Shown piece by piece: positions 9,106 to 18,839 of a stretch of 64,000 nucleotides of DNA (within the stretch, counting starts at the first letter, position 1; every line of letters starts with the position of its first letter). The notes under the pieces are model-generated. The model was given only the letters and a program-made list of their open reading frames with translations. It was not told the origin of the DNA and searched no databases. Both the position numbers and the translations under genes were made by a program. The stretch is from Halomarina rubra (GTDB lineage: Archaea > Halobacteriota > Halobacteria > Halobacteriales > Haloarculaceae). Where the stretch lies: contig NZ_JALXFV010000006.1 of NCBI RefSeq assembly GCF_023699475.1, forward strand, positions 1 through 64,000, written 5' to 3'.

Positions 9106-10230
9106 ATGCAGTCTCTACCACTGGTCGATTTTGGGGTCAAGTGGTTCACAGATATTGTCGGGACCATCATTGGATGGTTTGCGTCCGAGTTAGCAGACGG
9201 CCTGAACAGTATCGCCTCTGATTTCTTCCGCACACCCCTTCCGAGTGGGTCTGGCTCTAATGTAGTGTTCGGGACACCCAGCTCGTCAGACCAGCCTTGG
9301 CAATCAATCTACCAATCCGTCGTCGCGGGTGAGACCATGCTAATTGCTCTACTCATACTCGCGCTCTTTGTCCAAGGCCGACACGCCATCCGAATTTTCA
9401 ATGTCGGAGGGGCATATGAAGCGCAACAATCTCGCCGGTCAGCTTGGACGGGTGCGTTTTTGATAGTTGCTTGGTACTGGATTGCTGTACTCGGGTTGTA
9501 CGTCGTAGATGGACTGACCGTAGCACTTCTGCCGGAACTGGGCGTGGTCACTGATGCTGTGCTAGGAATTCTCCCAACAGCCGCGGGCAACCCTGCAATC
9601 ACACTCGTGATGGCGATGCTTGGTGGTCTATCGATGGTTGCTTTGGAGGCTATCTTCTTCCTGCGTGAACTCCTGTTGTACATCTACCTCTACGGGATGC
9701 CCATTGGCCTCGCAATCGCCTTTGGGAACGTCCCTGTCATCTCCCAGATTGCTTCACGGCTCTGTAAGCAGATGATTCCGCTCGCCGCACTTCCACTGCC
9801 TGCGGCTATCTTGTTCCGTGGCTATGAACTCCTGTTCGTCGGCGATGCCGTGGTCGTCCCTGAGAGCGACTTTCTGCAGTATCTGGTGGTCGTCTCACTG
9901 CCGATGCTCGCACTGCTCGTGACGTGGAAGACGTTCAGATACGCGAGTCCACTCACCACGCGTGTCATCGGGACTGCGTCAGTCGCAGCCGTGACCGTGG
10001 GCGGTGTCGTCGGGGCAGGCTACGCTGCAGGCCCCTATGCAGCCACGACCGCTGCTCGATGGGGGCCGAAAGCAGCCGCTGGGCAGGTGCTCAGTGAACA
10101 CGCATTCTCGAATTCAGACGAGCAAGACCAGTCAGGACAGCATCTGAGTACAGACAACCTCGCACCTCGGACAGCCAATGGCGGCGCACCGGCCTATCGA
10201 CGTGCAGAGGATGACCCGAGTTACTACTGA
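9106..10230 (+). CDS. polytopic membrane protein, VirB6/TrbL-like
   Basis: The 374-residue protein has about seven hydrophobic helices from ~residue 75 to 315. A hydrophilic N-terminus precedes them, and a charged, disordered C-terminal tail ends in SYY. Number and spacing of helices, and the position immediately before a VirB4-like ATPase, match VirB6/TrbL inner-membrane channel proteins. A landmark is LPAAILFRGYELLFVGD (~residue 225), which recurs in a decayed copy at 14.28 kb. The stop overlaps the next ATG (TGATG). Assignment is from topology and context, not from a diagnostic motif. Confidence 0.6.
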   Translation: MQSLPLVDFGVKWFTDIVGTIIGWFASELADGLNSIASDFFRTPLPSGSGSNVVFGTPSSSDQPWQSIYQSVVAGETMLIALLILALFVQGRHAIRIFNVGGAYEAQQSRRSAWTGAFLIVAWYWIAVLGLYVVDGLTVALLPELGVVTDAVLGILPTAAGNPAITLVMAMLGGLSMVALEAIFFLRELLLYIYLYGMPIGLAIAFGNVPVISQIASRLCKQMIPLAALPLPAAILFRGYELLFVGDAVVVPESDFLQYLVVVSLPMLALLVTWKTFRYASPLTTRVIGTASVAAVTVGGVVGAGYAAGPYAATTAARWGPKAAAGQVLSEHAFSNSDEQDQSGQHLSTDNLAPRTANGGAPAYRRAEDDPSYY

Positions 10231-13130
10231 TGGACGGACCACCTGAACAGGCAAAGCGGCGTATCATGGACGGGCTGGGCCAGACCAGTCGGCTCCCACT
10301 GCTCGGCATCGAAGAAGGCGACATCGGCGTACTGCTCGGTGGGCCGCTGCTCGGTGTGTTCATCGCGAGTCTTCTCGGGCTCGATATGCTCATCTTGCCG
10401 TTAGCGCTGTGTGGCCTGACGCTCGGGGCGATGATCGTCTATGCCGCACCACAGCATCTCGATGCGTGGTACTGGTTCCGAACCGTCTCACATCACGTTG
10501 TGTTTCGCCCCAAGCGAACGCTTGCTGGCGCTGTCGATTCCGACGAGCCAACGACTGAGGGTGGGTTCGTCGAGCGCCTCCCGATCACGGTCGATGAGCG
10601 AACACAGGACCTCACACAGATTCACCGTGCGTGGTTTGGGTCGAATGCTGTCGAGCGGACCGATGGATCGATTCAGGGATTCATCGAACTCCACCCGGAG
10701 ACGATGGACTTTGCCCAGTCTGGTGATTGGGCAGCAGTCCAGGAGACGGCCGCGACATTCGCGAACACCGAGGCCGACTACCCACTTCGCCTCTACGTCA
10801 CCACGCGAGAGTTCGATGTCGAGCCGATGGTCGCACAGCTCGAAGAACGACTGAACGACCCACATCTCGAGACACGCCCGCGAATCAGACGCCTCATCGA
10901 AGAGTACCGTGAGGAACGACCAAAAGCGCTCAAAGACACACAGGAACTGCACTACTACCTCGGGACGGAAGTCGACCGCTTTGACGTCCTCGCACGTGGC
11001 CGCCGTGAACCAACGCCTGGTCAAAAGCTCGCGAGCATTCCACTGCTTGGCCTGTTGTTCACCCCTTTCGTCACTCACCGAACGACTGGAGAGGGCTTTG
11101 ACACCGAACAGCGGATGGCTGACCTACTGGACCGCCGTCTCCAACTCATCGAGACGGAGTTCGTCAACCAACTACCGGGGTGGTCGGCCACACGCTGTGA
11201 AACTCTCGATATGGTTGGCCTGGCAACGCAGTTCTGGAACGGTGACTCAGTCGACGAGATCGAGTATGATGCAGATTCGCCGAACCATCAGGAAGCGTCT
11301 GTCGAGTCGGTTGAGGAACGTGATGGCGAAGACCAGCCAGATGAACTGCTTCGGTCGTTAGTCGCTCCCTCGGAGGTTGAGTGGGAGACACGCGCAGCAC
11401 GGGTGGGCGATGAGTGGACGGCGACGATGTACATCGCTGGCTATCCCGACTACCCCTCTGATGCCCTATTGAGCAAGCTCTTCGAGAAGAGTTCGCTCAA
11501 CTACGACCTCTCGATTCATCTTGAGCCAAAACGCCAGCGCAACGCAGAGAATACACTCCGCAACACGGCCGAACGGCTTCGGGCAGATGCAGATATCGAG
11601 CGGACTGTCCGTGGTCGATATCTCCACGAGCGTGCAGAGGAGGCGGCTGCAACCTACAACGCCGTCGAGCGTGGCCAGCGGGTGTTCTCGCTGGCGACGT
11701 ATCTGACCGTCCGCGCCGAGAATCGCGAAAAACTGGAGAAGACTGTCGAGAACATGCAATCAGCTCTTCGTGGCTACCCAGCAGATTGCTCACCGAAACT
11801 CGCCATCTGTGAACAGCACAAGGGATTGCAGTCAGTCGCACCATTCGGGACAGACCAACTTCGTCACGACGTCGTCGCACTGGGTGGGGCAGTTGGGGCA
11901 TTCCTTTCCTCACTCCACAATCCGACCGTACTCGAAGCAGGTGGCATCGAAGTCGGCACGCACTCGAAGACGGGGACGCCTGTGGTGGTCGACCCCTTTG
12001 CTCGCGAAGACGGCTATGCCATGTTCACAGTGGGTGACCCTGGCTCTGGGAAATCGTTCAGCGCGAAACAGCAGTTCATCCGCTCGCTCGAACAAGACCC
12101 TGACCGAATCGGTGTGATTCTCGAACCGCTCAACAATTGGCGTGGAGTCGCCGACGCGCTCGGTGCGAGTCGCATTACAGTCGGGGGGACACGTGGCCTG
12201 AATCCACTGGAGATCAAGCCCACGCCAGAGCACGAACTCGAACGTCGTGGAAACGATGCCAGCCCACTGCGTGAACGGTGCAATCGCGCAATCGGCTTCT
12301 TCGTGAACTACTTCGCCCTCCGCAATGTCGACCTTGGAGATTCCAGAACCACGCTTGAACGAGTGTTCGATGAGGCGTATGCCCAAGCGGGTATCACCGA
12401 AGACGTCCGGACGCACTCCCGTGAGAGTCCGACTGTTCGTGACGTCCTGGACATCTTAGAGGAGATGAGCGAGGATGCATCGGCATGGGTTGTTCGGAAC
12501 TCCGCAGAGGCTGAAAAGCTCGAAGAAGACGCACTGTGGTTGCTCGACCAGCTTCGAGCATTCGATTCGGGCGGCCAGTTCGAGAATCTGGGGCGAGCCA
12601 GTGAGTTCGATATCCGCGATGAGTCCGTAGTCTATCTTGATTTAGTCCAACAGGGTGGGTCACTCGGCGGGGAGACGAGTCTGTTGATGGAGTTGCTCAT
12701 CTCGCTGGTGTATGAGCACGCCAAACAATCCGAGAAGGAGGTCGTATTCGTAATCGACGAAGCCCGCTATCTGTTCCAGAATAAGTCGACCGCAGAGTAT
12801 CTTGAGACCATCTTCAGGCATCATCGCCATCACGACCTCTCGATTCGTCTCATCACCCAAACGGTCGATGAGTTCTTCGCCCACCCCGAGACCGAAACGA
12901 TTCTCGATCAGTGTTCGGTCAAGCAGTTCAACAAACTGGATGGGATGGACGAACGCTGGGCGAAAGAGTTCGGGATGAACTCTGCGGAGATGCGCTTCGT
13001 TCAGAACGCGGTTCCAGGAAGCGACGAGAAAGGCCACTCGGAGGCGTTGATCGGTGTTGATGGCCAGTGGCGTGGCGTCAAGGTCCGAGCGCTTGATTTC
13101 GAGCGTTCGACTATCGATTCCCGGTCGTGA
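10230..13130 (+). CDS. VirB4-like conjugal transfer ATPase
   Basis: The 966-residue protein has two N-terminal membrane helices (~28-70). A long CagE/TrbE/VirB4-type region follows, then a RecA-like ATPase domain. Walker A is GDPGSGKS (~residue 605) and Walker B is VVFVIDEARYLF (~838), followed by RHHRHHDLSIRLITQT, a VirB4-like sensor region. VirB4 proteins energise assembly of type IV secretion channels and are the most reliable marker of conjugation systems. It is the last gene of the 6.1-13.1 kb operon. The domain is full length and shows no disruption. The matching coupling ATPase is the minus-strand gene at 21.6-25.0 kb. Confidence 0.88.
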   Translation: MDGPPEQAKRRIMDGLGQTSRLPLLGIEEGDIGVLLGGPLLGVFIASLLGLDMLILPLALCGLTLGAMIVYAAPQHLDAWYWFRTVSHHVVFRPKRTLAGAVDSDEPTTEGGFVERLPITVDERTQDLTQIHRAWFGSNAVERTDGSIQGFIELHPETMDFAQSGDWAAVQETAATFANTEADYPLRLYVTTREFDVEPMVAQLEERLNDPHLETRPRIRRLIEEYREERPKALKDTQELHYYLGTEVDRFDVLARGRREPTPGQKLASIPLLGLLFTPFVTHRTTGEGFDTEQRMADLLDRRLQLIETEFVNQLPGWSATRCETLDMVGLATQFWNGDSVDEIEYDADSPNHQEASVESVEERDGEDQPDELLRSLVAPSEVEWETRAARVGDEWTATMYIAGYPDYPSDALLSKLFEKSSLNYDLSIHLEPKRQRNAENTLRNTAERLRADADIERTVRGRYLHERAEEAAATYNAVERGQRVFSLATYLTVRAENREKLEKTVENMQSALRGYPADCSPKLAICEQHKGLQSVAPFGTDQLRHDVVALGGAVGAFLSSLHNPTVLEAGGIEVGTHSKTGTPVVVDPFAREDGYAMFTVGDPGSGKSFSAKQQFIRSLEQDPDRIGVILEPLNNWRGVADALGASRITVGGTRGLNPLEIKPTPEHELERRGNDASPLRERCNRAIGFFVNYFALRNVDLGDSRTTLERVFDEAYAQAGITEDVRTHSRESPTVRDVLDILEEMSEDASAWVVRNSAEAEKLEEDALWLLDQLRAFDSGGQFENLGRASEFDIRDESVVYLDLVQQGGSLGGETSLLMELLISLVYEHAKQSEKEVVFVIDEARYLFQNKSTAEYLETIFRHHRHHDLSIRLITQTVDEFFAHPETETILDQCSVKQFNKLDGMDERWAKEFGMNSAEMRFVQNAVPGSDEKGHSEALIGVDGQWRGVKVRALDFERSTIDSRS

Positions 13131-13542
13131 CCGATTCGGTGGGAGGACGTTGATGGTGGGAATTTTCTCTGGTCCTCAAAGTGAGCATGGGTTACATTCT
13201 GCCGGCGCTCAGCAATCGATACGCTGCAGAACTTCTGTGTCTTCGTATCGTCTTGAGCCCCAAAGACGTGCGTATCAGATTTGAAGGGCTGGGGACGACC
13301 TGAACGATGTCTTGAGAGGTTGAATGGGCTGTGCCGGCTGCCCCTACATTCTCGAAGAGTTGGGCCGGTTTGTTGGGTGGCAGCTCGCGAAAAATCTCGA
13401 AATCATTGTCGGTGTTCGGAGTGGTTGCTAATACGGTTTCTATGTTCGACCATTCACAGAAACAATATGAGGGTGGATTTTTTATTCTTGAAAATTTCAC
13501 TCTGGATGAGTGATTAGATTGAGACGCCTATTGGCTTCGACT
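13131..13542. other. intergenic region after the VirB4-like gene
   Basis: About 410 bases without a supported gene. Frames exist on both strands but lack motifs. The last 80 bases are AT-rich (AGGGTGGATTTTTTATTCTTG) and probably contain the promoter of the following membrane-protein gene. Confidence 0.45.
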
Positions 13543-14190
13543 ATGGAGCCGTCTACGTCGCCAGTTTCACCAACAGTCGCCCGTCTTGCACGCCTCGGAA
13601 CCATCGGATTTGGAGTTTCACTCGGGTTTATTATACTAGGGTTTCTCACGAACTCGCTACCGTTCCCGTATTATGACTGGGCAACACTCCCAGTCACACC
13701 GCTTCCGAGTCAACCCAGACTGGGACACTATCCGTTTTCAATCACTATTGGGCTGTGGCTCTGGGAGTTTACGTTTCCATTCGTCTTGATTTGGCTGGCT
13801 GACCGCTGTTCTTTTGGCTCGACCCATGCCCGGAAAGTGATGTTTCTCGTACTCCCCGCAATCTACGCTCTTGGGTTTCATCTCTATTGTCGGTTCATCT
13901 TCCCACAACCCACACCGTCACCGTGGGAACCGGCAGTAACAGCCGTTTGTTACGTATACTGCCAGACCTACAGCCCCTTGTGGAGTTACATCACGCTCGG
14001 AACCGTTGCACTTGGACTACTTGGGGCAGTGCTGTCGAATGAAGAGACGGGTGGTTGGCTCATACTCGTCGTCTTTGGTATTTTGACGTTCCCGCTGGGT
14101 ATCGCTCCGCTATACGAAGCCCTGTTGCGGCGGGATGATTCACCGCCCAGTAACCCTGCTCCTCCTCAAGACACTCCAGAATCCGTTTGA
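13543..14190 (+). CDS. multi-spanning membrane protein, unknown
   Basis: The 215-residue protein has five or six hydrophobic helices, several aromatic loops (PFPYYDW, FHLYCRFIFPQP) and a proline-rich acidic tail. No family is recognised. ATG 13543 is preferred over an in-frame GTG at 13510 because the extra residues are basic and unsupported. The gene lies between the VirB4-like gene and a decayed VirB6-like fragment, so it may be island cargo. Confidence 0.6.
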   Translation: MEPSTSPVSPTVARLARLGTIGFGVSLGFIILGFLTNSLPFPYYDWATLPVTPLPSQPRLGHYPFSITIGLWLWEFTFPFVLIWLADRCSFGSTHARKVMFLVLPAIYALGFHLYCRFIFPQPTPSPWEPAVTAVCYVYCQTYSPLWSYITLGTVALGLLGAVLSNEETGGWLILVVFGILTFPLGIAPLYEALLRRDDSPPSNPAPPQDTPESV

Positions 14191-14274
14191 CATCCTCCCG
14201 CGTTTCCACAACTACTGTGAGTGTGTCTGTCCTACTCGGGACGAACGACGGGTTGGGTGATTCTATGCACAGTT

Positions 14275-14395
14275 TTCTCGCTTTCCGCGGCCGTTCTGCT
14301 CCGTGAGTACGAGATCCCGCTCGTCGGTGAGGTGGTCGTTCCAGAGGGTGCGTTCCTGTCGTCGTCTGCTAGGGTGTTGCTGTCGATGCTCACCC
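14275..14395 (+). pseudogene. fragment of a second VirB6-like gene
   Basis: The translation LSAAVLLREYEIPLVGEVVV continues to PEGAFLSSSARVLLSMLT. It aligns with LPAAILFRGYELLFVGDAVV in the intact VirB6-like protein encoded at 9106-10230, in the same order and spacing. Only about 40 codons survive and the flanking frame is unrelated. This is debris of a related conjugation locus. Confidence 0.7.
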
Positions 14396-14425
14396 GGAGT
14401 TTCGCACGTGGCCCTCGGAGACGCG

Positions 14426-14655
14426 AGCTCGCTCATCCCCCGACTCACCGCCATGGATGGGGCGCTGACTGAACACGCCGTCAAGATACCCCCTAGAGAC
14501 CGGGGGGTATCAGGGAGAGGCCACTTCCACCGAGTGTGGCCACCATGATGAGGACACAACAGGGACACACCACATACCGAGTGAGCGGTCACCATCCTAT
14601 CGGGCGATTCTGTGGTGGTCTCTTCTGCCAATCACACACCCCGTACGGAGTGAGC
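14426..14655. repeat. dispersed repeat, copy A
   Basis: A block with CCCCGACTCACCGCCATG..GGGGCGCTGACTGAA is followed by AACAGGGACACACC, TACCGAGTGAG and GTACGGAGTGAG. The same elements in the same order recur at 33366-33504 and, as the second half only, at 33881-33995. The origin is unknown and is perhaps a decayed insertion element. No gene is supported within it. Confidence 0.6.
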
Positions 14656-14719
14656 ACTGCCTTGGCGACTCGTCACGGCCGGTTGGGCCTCACTCGGTGA
14701 GAATTCTTGAGCCCAGTCG

Positions 14720-15073
14720 TCACCAGAGAGCTGCAATCGTGAAGACGTTCATCACCGAGACGAAGACCCACGGAACGGCGAGGGCGACTGGAACCAATGA
14801 ACCGTACTCGTTGGGGATGAGCCATCGGCCAATCAGTGCAACTGCGAGGGCACCGAATTTCATCACGACCATCCCCACGAGGTAGAACTCTGCAATGACC
14901 CATGCTACATACGGATTGAGCTCGACTGCCCCCAACTCAAGGCCGTACGCTGTCAGCCCGATGTCTGCAATCAGCGCGAAGATTGCGATTGCCCACAGTG
15001 CATGCTCGTGGCGAGCAAGATAGCGAAGCGTCCCCGGCCGCTGAGCCGTTCGTGTTGGATTCTCGTATGCCAT
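14720..15073 (-). CDS. small membrane protein, DUF5658-like
   Basis: The 117-residue protein has four hydrophobic helices and the signature LTAYGLELGAVELNP (~residue 45). That pattern is typical of haloarchaeal DUF5658-type membrane proteins, whose function is unknown. ATG 15073 (MAYENP) is preferred over an upstream frame that adds nine residues. It is a single gene flanked by repeat debris, transcribed against the surrounding genes. Confidence 0.65.
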   Translation of the reverse strand: MAYENPTRTAQRPGTLRYLARHEHALWAIAIFALIADIGLTAYGLELGAVELNPYVAWVIAEFYLVGMVVMKFGALAVALIGRWLIPNEYGSLVPVALAVPWVFVSVMNVFTIAALW

Positions 15074-16045
15074 TATCGAGTCGCCCAGATGGGCATACAC
15101 TCACAGACTCCAGCGTCGACTCTTGTAACCCGCAAACTACGTTCCTGCCTGAAGTGAAGCACAATAAACAGCTATAGGAAAGCCCTCTCCTACTCCTAAC
15201 AGTCAACCATGACATCCATGGTCATTGGTCGCAGTCTCGAATGTGGATAGAATGGCCGTCTCTATGCACTGATGGGTCAAACTCGGGGCGTGGTACAAAG
15301 CTGCTATCCCCAGTTTAGGAACTATTATACGCCCTTCTGAGCGGCGCCTGTATGCGTGAACTGCCTCGGGGTCAAGCCCCGAGGCACTCGCCTTGAACCG
15401 CTTGTAGACTCGAATCAGCACCTACGCCATCGCATTGGGTGTGGTACAATCGACACTGATTCGGGAACGGACTTCAGCGCCTCACGGACGCTCGTGGGTA
15501 TATGTGGGAATCGCAGGCAAATTCAGGAATCGGGCCTCCTGTGGATAGTTGCTCAGGATCAAAGAGAAAGAAGACGGAGAGAGCCCAGACCGTCGATATC
15601 TCTCCCTGAGATGTATGGGTGACTCACATTCTCATGATGTATCGGTGTTCTCCCAGTAGACGGGTAATGGACTAGCTCATGAATAGAAATCATTTTGATA
15701 ATTTCCCTTTTCAAATTACAACTACTTTTGCGCTATATTCAATCAACAGTCCTTCTACGGCCTCATATGCTAATAGTGGGAATTTAGTCGTCGCTCATCC
15801 AGCAATACTTGCGAACCTGACATCAATCTTCAGTAACATATATGGCTGTGGAGTTTTTGCATTATCATATACTCCCAATCTGTGAGAAATCCTGAACTCA
15901 GGCACGATTATAATTCGTCACGACTTAAGTAAAAATTAATAACGAGTGGCCAAGACATCTGTTGAAGATGTTTTCCACAGAGGGGCGTTGCCTGATGTGA
16001 GGTCCCACAGATTCGCAGTAGGAAACCAACGGACATGGAGTGAAT
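15074..16045. other. ~970 bp without a gene; IS200/IS605-type end and AT-rich tract
   Basis: The stretch contains the hairpin TGCCTCGGGGTCAAGCCCCG around 15363-15387. It then turns markedly AT-rich from ~15640 to 15960. A frame at 15679-15885 is open but has biased, motif-free composition and no plausible start signal, so I do not call it. The end of the stretch should hold the promoter of the glycosyltransferase at 16046. Confidence 0.5.
15345..15420 (-). mobile_element. right-end remnant of a TnpB-type (IS200/IS605) element
   Basis: Read on the minus strand this is GGCGAGTGCCTCGGGGCTTG followed by ACCCCGAGGCAGTTCACGC. It is a strong hairpin preceded by GGCGAGTGCC, as seen at the 3' ends of haloarchaeal TnpB elements, where the guide (omega) RNA scaffold lies. 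No tnpB frame is attached. A related sequence lies at 25475-25515. Confidence 0.5.
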
Positions 16046-17380
16046 ATGGATACGGAAAATCAGGAAACACGGGGGGACGGCAGTGGGGTCGTACAAATCT
16101 CTAGACCAATCGAAGCGGAGTCCGAACCCACACAACCAGCGTTCGGTATCGTCGCTGAAGACGACACTGGCGTTCTGAAGAACGTCGCACGGGCAACTGA
16201 GCAAGGGCTCACGACGTTCATCGCAGACACGCCAGAGACGGACTCGGAGGTCGCTCGAATCGCCCAACAGCTCGGTGCGTCAGTCATCGAAACCGAGACT
16301 ATCGACACGGCGGCGAGTGATGCTCGGACGATGCTTGCGACGTACGCCCAGGCCAGTTCCCATCCTGGGATTATCATCCCGGATGATGGCGCTGTGCAGA
16401 TTGACATTGACCGGAGTCTCGAGGCTGCGGGCAGTGAGCAATTCATCACTAGCGGTGTTTCGGAGAAGGCAACGAGCCATCCGGGTGTTCTCGTCGCGAT
16501 TCCAGCCTACAACGAGGCAGCCGCCATCGCAGAGGTCGTTCGTGATGTCCAGCAGTATGCTGATGAGGTGCTCGTTATCGACGACGGGAGCAGCGACAAC
16601 ACGGTCGCACTCGCCAAGGAGGCTGGTGCGGTCGTCATCGAACACGAGACCAACAAGGGGTATGGTGGCGCCCTCAATACGGCCTTCTCCGAGGCTGATG
16701 AGCGAGAGGCAGAACACCTCGTCATCGTGGATGGAGACGGCCAACACGACGCCAGTGACATCCCCACGATGGTAGAGACACTGTCTCAAAATGACGCCGA
16801 CGTCTCGATCGGCAGCCGATTTGCGAAGGGCAGCGAGACAGAGATTCCACTCTACCGTCGATTCGGGATCGAGGTCGTGAACACGCTCACGAACCTCAGT
16901 ATGGGTGTGCTCCGTCCTCGCTCATGGGTTCGGGACACGCAGAGTGGCTTCCGTGCGTACAACCGCAAGGCGATTGCCTCACTGAACGCGGACTCCTCCA
17001 TTGGTGAGGACATGAGCGCCAGCACCGACATCCTCCATCACTGTCATCAAAACAGCTACGAGATTGCCGAACTCGGGACGACGATTAGCTACGACGTTGA
17101 GAACGCGAGTAGCCAGAATCCGCTCTCTCACGGGCTCGGTCTCGTTAACAACATTTTGACGACGATTGAGCGCGAGCGTCCGGTCACCGTCCTCGGCATT
17201 CCCGGATTCGTGAGTGCATTCGTGGGGCTTGGCTTTGGCTACCTCACGTTCTCGAAGTACATCGCCAACAATGTGTTCCCAATGGGGCTGGCAATCACGT
17301 CTGCGTTCTTCGCACTCGCCGGTATCTTCGCGTGCTTCACGGCGATTATCCTTCATTCGATGAATACCCATCTGGACTGA
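16046..17380 (+). CDS. GT2-family glycosyltransferase with N-terminal accessory domain
   Basis: The 444-residue protein has a ~145-residue N-terminal domain without membrane segments. A GT-A glycosyltransferase domain follows, from VLVAIPAYNEAAAI (~150) with DDGSSDN and the metal-binding DGDGQHD. Two C-terminal membrane helices lie at ~385-440. This resembles dolichyl-phosphate hexosyltransferases (DPM1/AglJ type), which transfer a sugar from UDP/GDP-sugar to dolichol phosphate at the membrane. ATG 16046 is used; a GTG two codons upstream is possible. It lies inside the island, apart from the main glycan locus at 37-50 kb. The donor and acceptor are unknown. Confidence 0.82.
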   Translation: MDTENQETRGDGSGVVQISRPIEAESEPTQPAFGIVAEDDTGVLKNVARATEQGLTTFIADTPETDSEVARIAQQLGASVIETETIDTAASDARTMLATYAQASSHPGIIIPDDGAVQIDIDRSLEAAGSEQFITSGVSEKATSHPGVLVAIPAYNEAAAIAEVVRDVQQYADEVLVIDDGSSDNTVALAKEAGAVVIEHETNKGYGGALNTAFSEADEREAEHLVIVDGDGQHDASDIPTMVETLSQNDADVSIGSRFAKGSETEIPLYRRFGIEVVNTLTNLSMGVLRPRSWVRDTQSGFRAYNRKAIASLNADSSIGEDMSASTDILHHCHQNSYEIAELGTTISYDVENASSQNPLSHGLGLVNNILTTIERERPVTVLGIPGFVSAFVGLGFGYLTFSKYIANNVFPMGLAITSAFFALAGIFACFTAIILHSMNTHLD

Positions 17381-17681
17381 CGCGAGAATACGTTCATACA
17401 AACCGCTTACTTGAATTGAGGCGCCACTGGGTGGCATCTGTGCCCCCATCCATTGGCTGCGACCGTTGGCGAAGCGCGCTGGAGTTTCTCGGCTTCCAAC
17501 CTCCACTATGAGGGCCTCTGTCCCATCTGTCTCAGAGGTACCGATCGAAGCGCACCCAGAGCAATCGGCGCTCAGTACCTGCCAATGCGCTCACGCTCTC
17601 TGTATCGATAGACTGGTGCTGTGAGCCCGCTTCGGGGCGGTAGGGCTTAGGCTACAGAACGTGTGTTTCAAACTGTACGTC
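17381..17681. other. intergenic region with a weak copy of the ~95-bp repeat start
   Basis: No gene is supported. GCTCTCTGTATCGATAGAC at 17595-17613 resembles the first part of the repeat found at 18018 and 19324. GC-rich sequence follows up to the next membrane-protein gene. Confidence 0.35.
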
Positions 17682-18014
17682 ATGCTCACATCTGATTCCT
17701 CCCCACGTCTTGACTGGCTCATTGGACGGACCATCGCGACCACGTTCCTCGTCCTCCTCGGGGTGCTCACGCTCTCACTGGTCGCGTTCGAGTTCTTCGG
17801 GCCGACTGCAGCGATTCCGGCATATCTCGTCTACTCGGGCTCGGATGTCATCCAGAACCCGCTTCTGCCCAGATTGAGTGGAATCGGGTATTCAACGTTC
17901 GTCGCTGGGTATCTCTACGGTCTCGCAGTCGTGTTCGGAAACGGCTACCGACTCCTGACGAATCGCCGAGAGAATGGTCCCGTGGAGGACTCCACAGCGA
18001 AACACACGCGATAG
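17682..18014 (+). CDS. small two/three-helix membrane protein, unknown
   Basis: The 110-residue protein has hydrophobic helices at ~15-38, ~45-60 and ~72-92 and a charged tail. No family is recognised. ATG 17682 is chosen over a GTG at 17661. The gene is followed after 3 bases by copy 1 of a ~95 bp repeat; two later small membrane-protein genes also carry this repeat downstream. Confidence 0.55.
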   Translation: MLTSDSSPRLDWLIGRTIATTFLVLLGVLTLSLVAFEFFGPTAAIPAYLVYSGSDVIQNPLLPRLSGIGYSTFVAGYLYGLAVVFGNGYRLLTNRRENGPVEDSTAKHTR

Positions 18015-18017
18015 ACC

Positions 18018-18114
18018 GCTCTCTGTCTATCATTCCCGGCAAGCGATGAACAGGTGTTGTTTTCACGCCAATTAGGGGCGACGCAGCTGGTAGACGTGTG
18101 CCACGAGTGTATCA
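18018..18114 (+). repeat. ~95-bp intergenic repeat, copy 1
   Basis: GCTCTCTGTCTATC..CGGCAAGCGATGAAC..TTGTTTTCAC..GACGCAGCTGGTAGACGTGTGCCACGAGTGTATCA. The 3' part is identical over more than 30 bases to copy 2 at 19324-19418. It contains the small hairpin CGTG-TGC-CACG and sits just after a membrane-protein gene. Confidence 0.8.
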
Positions 18115-18135
18115 AACCGGTATGTGACTCGGTCG

Positions 18136-18606
18136 TTAGTCGTCTGTCTCGACCGTTTGAATCGCCTCAATACCAAACTGAACGATATCCTGCGGAAGGC
18201 TGCTTTCACGTAGGTCTACAGTGGTGTACCATCGCCACGAATCAGCACTCGTTTCCCCAGCGTCCGGTGTTATCTCCCGACTCGGAACGCGGCCATAGTA
18301 GATGAGGTCGATGTGCTGGTGGCCAACCTCACCGTCGTGGACGTTGATGTCGTAGAGCATGTGCTGTTGTGGGAGTGGCAATGCTTGACCGGCCGGGGAC
18401 GGCACGTCGCGGGGGTCGCTGTGGAGCGTCAGCGTGAGTCCCATCTCCTCTTCGACCTCTCGACAGACCGCTTCGTGCGGTAATTCGTCGCGGTCGACGT
18501 GCCCTCCCGGGGGAAGCCACAAGCCATGGCGTTTGTGTTCGTGCAGAGCTATCGCGCCGTCGTTGACGACGTAGGCCGTCGCGGTATGGTGGCGAGTCGT
18601 CTCCAT
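18136..18606 (-). CDS. Nudix hydrolase
   Basis: The 156-residue protein has the Nudix box GGHVDRDELPHEAVCREVEEEMG, given here as a landmark around residues 37-59. It includes the REVEEE core that binds Mg2+ for cleaving nucleoside-diphosphate-linked substrates. The first half contains HKRHGLWLPPGG. Substrate cannot be told from sequence; nucleotide-pool cleaning or nucleotide-sugar hydrolysis are both possible. It lies on the opposite strand to the flanking membrane-protein genes. Start 18606 fits the family length. Confidence 0.85.
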   Translation of the reverse strand: METTRHHTATAYVVNDGAIALHEHKRHGLWLPPGGHVDRDELPHEAVCREVEEEMGLTLTLHSDPRDVPSPAGQALPLPQQHMLYDINVHDGEVGHQHIDLIYYGRVPSREITPDAGETSADSWRWYTTVDLRESSLPQDIVQFGIEAIQTVETDD

Positions 18607-18839
18607 ACCTGTCTGTCGTTGGGTCCCCCTACGAAATACGCTGGCGTACCATCATGAAAGTGAAACTGCCATCCGGATGCATCCTTCTGACAGACCCACG
18701 CTCTACGTCTTTCGTTTGGACCGAAGACGCGTACCGCCCGTGTACTGATAATTCTCGTAGTAATCCCCCGGATGCTTAATGCCGTCATTTGATTCGCCGC
18801 TACCTCTTTTGTATCGGTCGGCAAACAACAGACTGGCCC

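Noticed and set aside
13192-13500. 102-codon minus-strand frame after the VirB4-like gene
   Set aside because: Composition and codon use do not look like a gene and it covers the probable promoter of the following membrane-protein gene.
15679-15885. 68-codon AT-rich plus-strand frame
   Set aside because: Rich in Asn, Ser and Thr from AT bias, no acidic character, no start signals; looks like chance in AT-rich DNA.
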